From Alphaproteobacteria bacterium (GTDB lineage: Bacteria; Pseudomonadota; Alphaproteobacteria; Sphingomonadales; Sphingomonadaceae): 23,079 nucleotides of DNA. The stretch spans positions 1 to 23,079 of the forward strand of contig JAHJSJ010000111.1 in assembly GCA_018830415.1 (NCBI GenBank), in the 5' to 3' direction. The position numbers were made by a program, and so were the translations under genes. This document shows, in pieces, positions 1 through 6,109 of this stretch. Each line of letters opens with the position of its first letter. Position 1 is the stretch's first letter. Under the pieces are notes generated by a model that saw only the letters and a list, made by a program, of their open reading frames with translations, was not told the origin of the DNA and ran no database searches.

Positions 1-1288
1 CGATCTGGGGTTGCGCAGTCTGGAAGACCTGACTTTCGCCCATTTCGCGCCTGAGATGGAGCAGATCGTGATCGCCTATTACGAGATCATGACCGAGGGC
101 GATGCCACCGGCCAGCCATTCACCTTCCCGATACCGACGGTCAACATCACCGAGGATTTCGACTGGGACAGCCGGGTCGCCAGCGCGATTTTTGATAATG
201 CCGCCAAGGTCGGGTCCTCATACTTTCAGAACTTCATCGGGAGCCAATATCTACGCGATCCGGCGAATGGCGAGCGGCACCCCAATCCGGACGCCTATGC
301 GCCGGGCGCGGTGCGATCGATGTGCTGCCGCCTGCAACTCGACCTGCGCGAATTGCTCAAGCGCGGCAACGGGTTGTTCGGTTCGGCCGAGATGACCGGT
401 TCGCTCGGAGTGGTTACGATCAATATGGCGGCGCTGGGTTACCGCTTCAAAGGCGACCTTGATGGCTTCACGGCCGAACTCGACCGGCTGATGGACATTG
501 CCAGCTCCACGCTCGAGAAGAAGCGGATATTCGTTCAGAGCATGTATGATCGCGGGCTATATCCCTATACCGCGCGATACCTGCCGTTCCTGCGCAATCA
601 CTTCTCGACCATCGGGGTGAACGGGATGAACGAAATGGTGCGGAATTTCACCGGCGATGCCCACGATCTGACCGCTCCGGAAGGGATAGAGATGGCGCTC
701 GGCATCCTTGACCACATGCGCGCGCGGCTGGTTGGTTACCAGGCACGAACCGGCAATCTCTACAACCTCGAGGCCACTCCGGCAGAGGGGACGACGTATC
801 GGTTCGCCAAGGAAGACCGCAAGCGTTTCCCCGATATCCTGCAGGCAGGCAGCGGCGATAACATTTATTACACCAACAGCTCGCAAATCCCCGTCGATCA
901 CACCGAAGATCCGTTCGAGGCGCTGGAATTGCAAGATGATCTGCAATGCAAATACACGGGCGGCACGGTGCTGCACCTCTATATGAGCGAGAAGCTGTCG
1001 AGTTCGGATGCGGCGCGCGGGTTCCTGCGCACCGTGCTGACCCGCTACCGCCTGCCCTATGTCACGCTCACCCCGGTATTCTCGGTGTGCGATACGCACG
1101 GCTATCTCGCGGGCGAGCAGCCCGACTGTCCAGAATGCGGCAGCAGCACCAAGGTTTGGACGCGGGTCATGGGCTACTTCCGTCCGGTCGACAGCTTCAA
1201 TAAGGGTAAGGTCGGAGAACACCGCCAGCGCCGTCACTTCACCGAAGATGCCGCGATGGTGGAGAACCTGTTTGACCGCGCTGGCTGA
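1..1288 (+). CDS. nrdD: Anaerobic (class III) ribonucleoside-triphosphate reductase, 3' part
   Basis: Reduces ribonucleotides to deoxyribonucleotides without oxygen, using a glycyl radical. The gene enters from the left edge: the frame is open from base 2 and no start is visible, so only about the last 428 residues are seen. The C-terminal zinc site is clear (CDTHGY, then CPECG), followed by the glycyl-radical motif RVMGYFRPV with the radical glycine codon at 1172-1174, and then FNKGK. The MCCRL motif (codons 323-328) aligns by memory with the proposed thiyl-radical cysteine of Thermotoga-type NrdD, and GVVTIN lies 29 residues further on. The CxxH zinc motif also fits the Thermotoga-like subgroup rather than E. 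coli NrdD. The stop overlaps the chosen nrdG start, so the two genes form an operon. The family call is secure; the subgroup is inference. Confidence 0.95.
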   Translation, partial: DLGLRSLEDLTFAHFAPEMEQIVIAYYEIMTEGDATGQPFTFPIPTVNITEDFDWDSRVASAIFDNAAKVGSSYFQNFIGSQYLRDPANGERHPNPDAYAPGAVRSMCCRLQLDLRELLKRGNGLFGSAEMTGSLGVVTINMAALGYRFKGDLDGFTAELDRLMDIASSTLEKKRIFVQSMYDRGLYPYTARYLPFLRNHFSTIGVNGMNEMVRNFTGDAHDLTAPEGIEMALGILDHMRARLVGYQARTGNLYNLEATPAEGTTYRFAKEDRKRFPDILQAGSGDNIYYTNSSQIPVDHTEDPFEALELQDDLQCKYTGGTVLHLYMSEKLSSSDAARGFLRTVLTRYRLPYVTLTPVFSVCDTHGYLAGEQPDCPECGSSTKVWTRVMGYFRPVDSFNKGKVGEHRQRRHFTEDAAMVENLFDRAG

Positions 1289-2006
1289 TCGCGCCGGAAC
1301 CGAACGAAGGCGGGCGCGCGTCGCAGCTCCGTTCCACGCGATCACGCCATTCACCCTCCTCGACTTTCCTGGGCGCAGCGCCTGCATCCTTTGGGTGGCG
1401 GGCTGCAACATGCGCTGCGGTTACTGCCATAATCCGGAGATTGTGCTCGGCAAGGGAACGCTTACCGGCGAGGACGCGCTGGCGTTTCTACGGCGGCGGC
1501 AAAGACTGCTGGAAGGCGTGGTGCTTTCAGGCGGGGAGGCGACGACGTGGCCTGAACTTGTCACGTTTGCCGCGCAGGTGAAAGCTTTGGGGTTTGCGGT
1601 AAAGCTTGATACCAACGGTTTGCGGCCCGACGTGGTCGCGCGATTGCTTGATCACAGGCAGATCGATTATGTTGCGCTCGACTACAAGGCACCGTCTGCA
1701 AGCTTCGAGAAGGTTACCGGAACCCGGGCCTTCGTTCGGTTTGCGCGGACGCTCGATTTGCTGTGCGGACAGGATCAGGTGCCGTTTGAAGTGCGCACCA
1801 CGGTGCACGACGCGTTGCTGAACGAAGATGAGGTGCTGGCTATCGCTAATGATCTGGCGCGGCGTGGCTATCGGGGAACGCTGGCGGTGCAGCAGGCCGT
1901 GGCCGACCCGGATCGCCCGCTGCTCGCCCCGCTCCCGCCGGTGCGGCGCAAGCTCGATACGGCGTGGCTGGCAAGTCGCTCTCCGATAGGGCTGGATATC
2001 CGCTGA
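1272..2006 (+). CDS. nrdG: Anaerobic ribonucleotide reductase activating protein (radical SAM)
   Basis: A radical-SAM activase that uses a 4Fe-4S cluster and S-adenosylmethionine to generate the glycyl radical on NrdD. The CxxxCxxC cluster motif reads CNMRCGYC (codons 1404-1427), followed by HNPEIV and a downstream LSGGEA segment typical of radical-SAM activases. I chose the TTG at 1272, giving 244 aa, because GGAG at 1261-1264 sits seven bases upstream and the conserved TPFTLLDFPGR segment starts about 25 codons later. An in-frame ATG at 1248 is possible but lacks such a site. The start lies 17 bases inside nrdD, suggesting translational coupling. The protein is longer than E. coli NrdG and resembles the group annotated as anaerobic RNR activating protein in aerobes and thermophiles. 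Confidence 0.9.
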   Translation: MTALADRAGTERRRARVAAPFHAITPFTLLDFPGRSACILWVAGCNMRCGYCHNPEIVLGKGTLTGEDALAFLRRRQRLLEGVVLSGGEATTWPELVTFAAQVKALGFAVKLDTNGLRPDVVARLLDHRQIDYVALDYKAPSASFEKVTGTRAFVRFARTLDLLCGQDQVPFEVRTTVHDALLNEDEVLAIANDLARRGYRGTLAVQQAVADPDRPLLAPLPPVRRKLDTAWLASRSPIGLDIR

Positions 2007-2216
2007 GCCATTTCAGGTCAGCCGATACATTCGACGAGCCGATTGCCAGATGATGTCCCGGGAGCCGATGAGGCCGAGGCCATTCATAGCGGCTTCTCCG
2101 AAACGGCATAGGCTTTCGGCGGACGCTGGCCACCTTGGCGTCTGTTCATCCCAGCGCAAGCCAAGCCGTGTATTCCTGTCGACGAACCGAGTTCATCAAC
2201 GCACAGGAGACACAGG

Positions 2217-2366
2217 ATGAGCGCCTATACTTTCCGTTCCTCGCGCCCTGACCACTGGGTCAGCCCGCGTCCTACCCGCGATCCGGCGCGTCTGTCGGCG
2301 ATCCACGGCCCGCTGCGGCCGATGCAGCAGCCCGGCCTGCTTGCACGGCTGTTCGCGCTGAACTGA
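2217..2366 (+). CDS. Small basic protein of 49 residues, function unknown
   Basis: A short ORF beginning MSAYTFRSSRPDHW and ending LLARLFALN. I do not recognise it. It is supported by a good ribosome-binding site (AGGAGA at 2205-2210, seven bases before the ATG) and a perfect-stem terminator 29 bases after the stop. The protein is rich in arginine and proline, has no cysteine, and shows no signal peptide or membrane segment; the last dozen residues could form a short amphipathic helix. It follows nrdG by 210 bases and precedes secE, and appears to be its own transcription unit. It could be a real small protein or a leader peptide. The case rests on signals around it, not on homology. Confidence 0.5.
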   Translation: MSAYTFRSSRPDHWVSPRPTRDPARLSAIHGPLRPMQQPGLLARLFALN

Positions 2367-2383
2367 CGCGCGCCCAAGCAATC

Positions 2384-2412
2384 TTGCAATTGCCACGCGC
2401 CGCCCGTATAGA
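2384..2412 (+). promoter_or_regulatory. Possible sigma-70-type promoter for secE-nusG
   Basis: TTGCAA at 2384-2389 and TATAGA at 2407-2412 are separated by exactly 17 bases. Transcription would begin near 2419 and leave a leader of about 120 nt before secE. The -10 box lies in the loop of the terminator described at 2395-2425, so the two signals overlap. The match is to the general bacterial consensus and is only suggestive in a GC-rich genome. Confidence 0.3.
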
Positions 2413-2425
2413 CGGCGCGTCTTTT
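2395..2425 (+). terminator. Rho-independent terminator after the 49-residue ORF
   Basis: A perfect 8-bp stem, ACGCGCCG (2395-2402) with CGGCGCGT (2413-2420), encloses a 10-base loop and is followed by CTTTT. It would end transcription from the small ORF, and possibly from nrdDG, before secE. Confidence 0.75.
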
Positions 2426-2540
2426 CTGACATTGGTAGCATATCCAGCCCCTCCGGTGACCTTGTCCCGGGCGGCGCGGCCCCCTACCTGAAAGCCGTTG
2501 GGAATGACGCCGGAATTCACGCGAAGGGATACAAGGCTTT

Positions 2541-2783
2541 ATGGCCGAGCAGAAAAATAGTGCCGAACCCAAGGCCGAAGAAAAAAAGCGCAAGACCTCG
2601 CCTGGCGAATTCGTCAATCAGGTGCGCGCCGAAGGCAGCAAGATCGTGTGGCCGACTCGTGAAGAGACGGTGCGCACTTCGATCTTCGTGTTTATCTTCA
2701 TGCTGATCCTCGCGCTGTTCTTCCTCGCTATCGACAGCGCGTTCGGCGCGATTGTGCGCGGCGCGATCGGCCTGCTGCAATAA
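2541..2783 (+). CDS. secE: Preprotein translocase subunit SecE
   Basis: The small essential subunit of the SecYEG channel in the inner membrane. The 80-residue protein has a charged Lys/Glu-rich N-terminus, then the conserved amphipathic segment containing KIVWPTREET (residues 34-43) and a single membrane helix at about residues 47-66. This is the short one-helix form usual outside enterobacteria; E. coli SecE has 127 residues and three helices. The ATG at 2541 is preceded by GAAGGGATACAAGGC, with AAGG as a modest ribosome-binding site. It lies 50 bases upstream of nusG on the same strand, the widely conserved secE-nusG pair. Confidence 0.95.
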   Translation: MAEQKNSAEPKAEEKKRKTSPGEFVNQVRAEGSKIVWPTREETVRTSIFVFIFMLILALFFLAIDSAFGAIVRGAIGLLQ

Positions 2784-2833
2784 GGTCCCGGCCAGTTCAT
2801 TCTGCCCGTCAGACCCACTCTCAAGGACATTTC

Positions 2834-3370
2834 ATGGCTCGCTGGTATATCATTCACGCTCATTCCGGTTTCGAAAACAAGGTGCGTGACGCAATCATTT
2901 CCGAAGCCGAACGGCTTGGCCTTTCCGAAGGCGTTGAGGATATTCAGGTTCCCACCGAAACCGTGACCGAGGTGAAGCGCGGCAAAAAGGTGCAGGTCGA
3001 ACGCAAGTTCATGCCCGGCTATGTGCTGGCCAAGCTGAACATGACCGATGATGTCTATCACCTGGTCAAGAATACCCCCAAGGTCACTGGCTTTCTGGGT
3101 TCGGGCACCAAGCCGCAGCCGATTTCCGAACGCGAAGCCGCGCGCTATTTCGGCGGCGTGGCCGAAGCGCAGTCAACGCCCAAGCACGAAATCAGCGTCG
3201 ATTACGAAATCGGCGATTCTGTCAAGGTGCTCGAAGGCCCGTTCGCCAGCTTCAACGGGATCGTCGAAGAACTCGATTTCGACAAGGCCAAGGTCAAGGT
3301 CAGCGTCTCGATCTTCGGCCGCGCAACCCCGGTGGAACTCGATTTCGAGCACGTCGAACTGGCGAAGTGA
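2834..3370 (+). CDS. nusG: Transcription termination/antitermination factor NusG
   Basis: Binds RNA polymerase and stimulates processive elongation; its KOW domain contacts Rho or ribosomal S10. The 178-residue protein is the usual length. The N-terminal NGN domain starts WYIIHAHSGFENKV and contains KFMPGYVLAK (residues 58-67). The KOW domain covers about residues 127-178 (GDSVKVLEGPFASFNGIVEE). AAGGA lies seven bases before the ATG. In many bacteria rplK follows directly, but here about 2.3 kb intervenes, beginning with a structured repeat seven bases past the stop. Confidence 0.97.
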   Translation: MARWYIIHAHSGFENKVRDAIISEAERLGLSEGVEDIQVPTETVTEVKRGKKVQVERKFMPGYVLAKLNMTDDVYHLVKNTPKVTGFLGSGTKPQPISEREAARYFGGVAEAQSTPKHEISVDYEIGDSVKVLEGPFASFNGIVEELDFDKAKVKVSVSIFGRATPVELDFEHVELAK

Positions 3371-3376
3371 GTTTTT

Positions 3377-3472
3377 CGCTCGCCCCTCCGGGCGAGCGTC
3401 CTCGGCGCTGTTCCGCGCTCTGCGCGGGCGCCTGCGGGCGGGCAGTCGCGCTTTCGGCCTCTTGCGAGGCCG
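3377..3472 (+). repeat. Structured intergenic module, copy 1 (after nusG)
   Basis: A 9-bp hairpin (arms CGCTCGCCC at 3377-3385 and GGGCGAGCG at 3390-3398, loop CTCC) is followed directly by TCCTCGGCGCTG. A GC-rich block follows (GGGCGCCTGCGGGCGGGC, 3426-3443), and then a 7-bp hairpin (CGGCCTC at 3455-3461, GAGGCCG at 3466-3472). The same architecture recurs on the minus strand at 14394-14500, after another gene's stop codon, with different but still perfectly paired stem sequences. There is no downstream T tract, so it is not a classic terminator; TTTTT precedes it. It is either a REP-like dispersed DNA repeat or a conserved 3'-UTR RNA structure. Confidence 0.75.
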
Positions 3473-3507
3473 GTTCAGCGTCATTGTGGAGGCGGTGGAG
3501 GCGTGCC

Positions 3508-3708
3508 GTGAAAACCCGTCCCGGCATCTGCCAGCGCAAGCGTCGCTTCGCCACCCGCGAGGAGGCCGAGGCGGTCGCTTTACGCACCGACACCGCCTTG
3601 CGCGCCTACAAATGCGCGCTGTGCCGCCAATTCCACCTCACCAGCCGCACCAAGGGGCTGCGGCCTCCGCGCGCTTTGGAAAATGGCACAATCATCCGCA
3701 AGCCATAG
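3508..3708 (+). CDS. Small zinc-ribbon-like protein, function unknown
   Basis: A 66-residue basic protein beginning at GTG 3508, chosen because GGAGG at 3497-3501 sits six bases upstream. The open frame continues further upstream, but that part only translates the structured repeat. Visible features are Cys8, the pair Cys36-x2-Cys39, and His43 in the segment YKCALCRQFHLTSR. This fits a small zinc-binding knuckle, with a basic N-terminus (RKRRF) that could contact nucleic acid. Short proteins ending in a CxxC..HLTS motif occur in alphaproteobacteria without known function, as far as I recall. It may be co-transcribed with nusG, since no T-tailed terminator separates them. Confidence 0.65.
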   Translation: MKTRPGICQRKRRFATREEAEAVALRTDTALRAYKCALCRQFHLTSRTKGLRPPRALENGTIIRKP

Positions 3709-4026
3709 GCCTGCGGCCTGCCGGGCGGTGGAGAGAGGCGGCAAGGCGGCAACGGACGCGCACAGGTAACAGCTGTTGCAAATTCCGTGTTCCGGCAGCG
3801 GAGCCCTTCGTCCGCTTTTGGTGATTCGCTTGCGGTCTTTCTATGACTGGCATTGGGTGGCTTTCAGAATGGCAGCTTACCGGAGCTACAATCGTGCGGC
3901 TTCCACCAAAAAACAATCGGGACGCATCGGAACCGTGGCCCAATAAGGAGGTGGTGCGGCTATTGTTAGGTTTTATGGTGTAACCTGGCGCTGTTCATCA
4001 CTCGTGAAAATAGCGGGAAAGTCTTC
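3709..4026 (+). other. Gene-free stretch with a strong orphan ribosome-binding site
   Basis: No convincing gene is present. The GC content drops along this stretch toward the unusual ORF at 4027. A near-ideal Shine-Dalgarno sequence, AAGGAGGTG, lies at 3945-3953. It leads only to a nine-codon frame (GTG 3954 to TAA 3981-3983, hydrophobic MRLLLGFMV) and lies about 75 bases before the next ORF. This could be a leader peptide or the remnant of a decayed gene start. No tRNA or terminator was found here. Confidence 0.4.
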
Positions 4027-4962
4027 ATGCATCGGTCGAAATGGCTTAAGTTCTGGAGCGAGCGACGACCTGATGATGTTTCGCCCCGCATTCAGTTGGC
4101 AGAGCTCCAAGGTGACGAAAGGAAACGCTTGGTCGCATTGCGATCTGCCATCAGGGCCTTTCCGGGTATTGCAAGAATTGACGATGGGCCATGGAAACTA
4201 GGGCGTTCAGTTGACCTACTGATCCGGTTGCACGCAATCCGGGCAATTTTCGTGACATGGAGTGAATTCGCATGTGGCGGCGTTCGACAAGATGCTCGGA
4301 GAGAAGCATTCCATGCGCTAGCTGTTCCGCTGGCGAAACTCGATGAAGGCCTACCGGACTTCTACAATCTGAACATGATGTCGAGCGACTATGGAGTCAG
4401 TGCATCCCAGCGAGCGGTAGAGGCGGCCCGAAGAGCCGTATCATTGGTCGAGGCGATAGATTGCCTTGAATTCCGGAAGCTGCCCTTCGACAAGGATGAG
4501 CGTTATTCGCAGTTTCTTGATACTCTTAGTTTTTCCGGACCAAATGGGCACGACGAACGAGCGCGGTGGCGGGCTGCGCAGAGCGCTGCGATTGGTGCAG
4601 ATTGTGCCCTTTTACGAGAAAATTTGGCGACACTTGAGGAACTTGCTCTCGCGCCGCTGTGGCCGAATTCGTCAATCGCCGCCCTCGAAACCAATCTGAC
4701 GTTGGGCTTAGGCGCAAAGAATGGGCGCGACCTCGGGGTGCACATCGAAAAGTGGCTGCGTGAGCGCAAAGACGGCTCCCTAATTCTTAATCTGGAGGTC
4801 GATAAAGCGCGGGAGCGGGTTATCGGCATCGCCAGCCTTCCGCAGTCATTTTGGGAAAGCCGACCTCCTGCCGACACGCTCCATGCTTTCGATTATTGCC
4901 TGCACGGCGATCTAAAGAATCCGTCTCGGGGTGAAGAGAACAGTTGCCGCCAAGCTCTTTGA
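4027..4962 (+). CDS. Hypothetical protein of 311 residues, atypical base composition
   Basis: I do not recognise this protein. It begins MHRSKWLKFWSERRPDD and looks soluble and mainly helical, with no signal peptide, clear membrane segment or known motif. Stretches such as RLVALRSAIRAFPG and QRAVEAARRAVSLVEAI could form amphipathic helices. Two hand-counted 60-base lines (4201-4260 and 4501-4560) are 55% and 45% GC, against 68% in a line of rplA (6361-6420), and codon use is correspondingly less G/C-biased. A 936-base open frame at such composition is less likely to be accidental than one in GC-rich DNA. The start is the first ATG in frame; the upstream GGGAAAG is only a weak ribosome-binding site. 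The position between nusG and rplK suggests a horizontally acquired insertion. It is probably a real gene, possibly decaying. Confidence 0.55.
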   Translation: MHRSKWLKFWSERRPDDVSPRIQLAELQGDERKRLVALRSAIRAFPGIARIDDGPWKLGRSVDLLIRLHAIRAIFVTWSEFACGGVRQDARREAFHALAVPLAKLDEGLPDFYNLNMMSSDYGVSASQRAVEAARRAVSLVEAIDCLEFRKLPFDKDERYSQFLDTLSFSGPNGHDERARWRAAQSAAIGADCALLRENLATLEELALAPLWPNSSIAALETNLTLGLGAKNGRDLGVHIEKWLRERKDGSLILNLEVDKARERVIGIASLPQSFWESRPPADTLHAFDYCLHGDLKNPSRGEENSCRQAL

Positions 4963-5673
4963 AAGCGCGATAACCGCGTTTGATCCTGGCGACCACTTTG
5001 GGGTCGGTTCCAGAATTTCCGGTTTTGGCGAGAAACGCGGTGAAGCTGCCGGGCAGGTTTCGGGGATGCGCGAGTTCACCGGGGATGACGTCCGCAGCGT
5101 GGGGGGCTGACACCTCCTCACCCGTCACCCCGTGCTTGACACGGGGTTGGGCTCTTTCTTCTGGCGGCTCGCACAAAATCAGCCAAGCCCCGTGTCAAGC
5201 ACGGGGCGACGAGGTTTATGGGCGTCCGTCATGGCGTCGCTACCCGAACGGCAGCTTCCGGCTGCGATCTTGCGGAAAGCGGTGCTTCCTCGACCTGTCT
5301 TGCGCGGTCACTGCGGGACCGCGACCGGGCTATCCTACGCGGTGCGCAGCGGCCAAGGTGCGGTGCATGGCCTGCCACGATCACCCACTTTGCCGCGCAT
5401 CATCCTTGCCGATGGGGCATCCCGATCTGGGCACTGTTTTTGCGTTCCTGGACAGTGTCTCCTGTGTCTCCAACAGCCGCGAAGCTGAACGGTGGCGCGG
5501 GACGCGCAGGGTTGCATTGCGCGGCAAAACCGCTATGCGCGCCGCTTCGCTGGCCGTCTGGTCGGTGATTCCGTGCGGGAGTTTCCGCTGTGCACGCAGC
5601 AGAAACGCTGGACCGCTTAACATGAGCCTTGTTCGAAAGAGCGTAGGCGACAGTGCGATAGGAGTACGGCCCC
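4963..5673. other. Gene-free region upstream of rplK, with an inverted repeat
   Basis: About 710 bases without a gene I can support. Frames are open on both strands (for example 4980-5690 plus), but their translations are low-complexity, start inside repeats and match nothing I know. The stretch contains the REP-like element at 5123-5212 and a short tandem repeat of TGTCTCC near 5456-5473. The last 100 bases should carry the promoter and leader of rplKA, but no clear -35/-10 pair stands out. The ribosome-binding site AGGAG lies about ten bases before rplK. Confidence 0.5.
5123..5212. repeat. REP-like long inverted repeat
   Basis: The core CCCCGTGCTTGACACGGGG (5128-5146) is repeated perfectly in inverted orientation at 5188-5206. 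The flanks also match: CGTCA before the left core and the complementary CGACG after the right. The arms are 41 bases apart, and each arm is itself nearly palindromic (CCCCGTG with CACGGGG). This is the architecture of paired REP/BIME-type elements common in intergenic DNA of alphaproteobacteria. Confidence 0.8.
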
Positions 5674-6105
5674 ATGGCCAAGAAGATTGAAGGCTATATC
5701 AAGCTGCAGGTGCCCGCGGGCTCTGCCACGCCATCACCGCCGATTGGCCCTGCGCTGGGTCAGCGCGGCGTGAACATCATGGAATTCTGCAAGGCATTCA
5801 ACGCCGCCACGCAGGAAATGGAAAAGGGCATGCCGATCCCGACCGTCATCACGGTCTATGCGGATCGTTCGTTCACCTTCATCACCAAGACCCCCCCGGC
5901 GAGCTTCTTCCTCAAGAAGCTGGCGAAGCTGAAGTCGGGTTCGAAGGAGCCGGGCAAGATTTCGGCCGGAACCATCACCAACTCGCAGATCAAGGAAATC
6001 GCGGAAGCCAAGATGGCTGATCTGAACGCGAACGATATTGATCAGGCGATGAAGATCATCGCGGGCAGCGCCCGTTCGATGGGCCTCGAAGTGGTGGAGG
6101 GCTGA
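5674..6105 (+). CDS. rplK: 50S ribosomal protein L11
   Basis: Part of the GTPase-associated centre of the large ribosomal subunit; it binds 23S rRNA with L10 and L7/L12. The 143-residue length is standard. The N-terminal domain shows IKLQVPAGSATPSPPIGPAL and GQRGVNIMEFCKAFN. The C-terminal RNA-binding domain ends KIIAGSARSMGLEVVEG. The conserved proline-rich hinge (KTPPASFFLKKL) lies between them. AGGAG precedes the ATG by about ten bases. The rplA start follows the stop after only four bases, so the pair forms one operon. Confidence 0.98.
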   Translation: MAKKIEGYIKLQVPAGSATPSPPIGPALGQRGVNIMEFCKAFNAATQEMEKGMPIPTVITVYADRSFTFITKTPPASFFLKKLAKLKSGSKEPGKISAGTITNSQIKEIAEAKMADLNANDIDQAMKIIAGSARSMGLEVVEG

Positions 6106-6109
6106 ACCG

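Noticed and set aside
557..1411. Long minus-strand open frame opposite nrdD
   Set aside because: Antisense to clear nrdD coding sequence with intact motifs; low-complexity Ala/Arg-rich translation typical of GC-rich shadow frames.
2427..2540. tRNA-Trp gene before secE, as in some bacteria
   Set aside because: No acceptor-stem pairing, anticodon arm or GTTCGA T-loop could be found.
3371..3398. Rho-independent terminator directly after nusG
   Set aside because: The hairpin is strong, but its T run lies before the stem and none follows; it fits the repeated structured module better.
3048..3824. 258-codon plus-strand frame over nusG and beyond
   Set aside because: Out of frame with nusG, then translates the structured repeat in an Arg/Ser/Pro-rich frame.
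4980..5690. 236-codon plus-strand frame before rplK
   Set aside because: Crosses the palindrome at 5123-5212, overlaps the rplK start, and has a low-complexity translation and no good ribosome-binding site.
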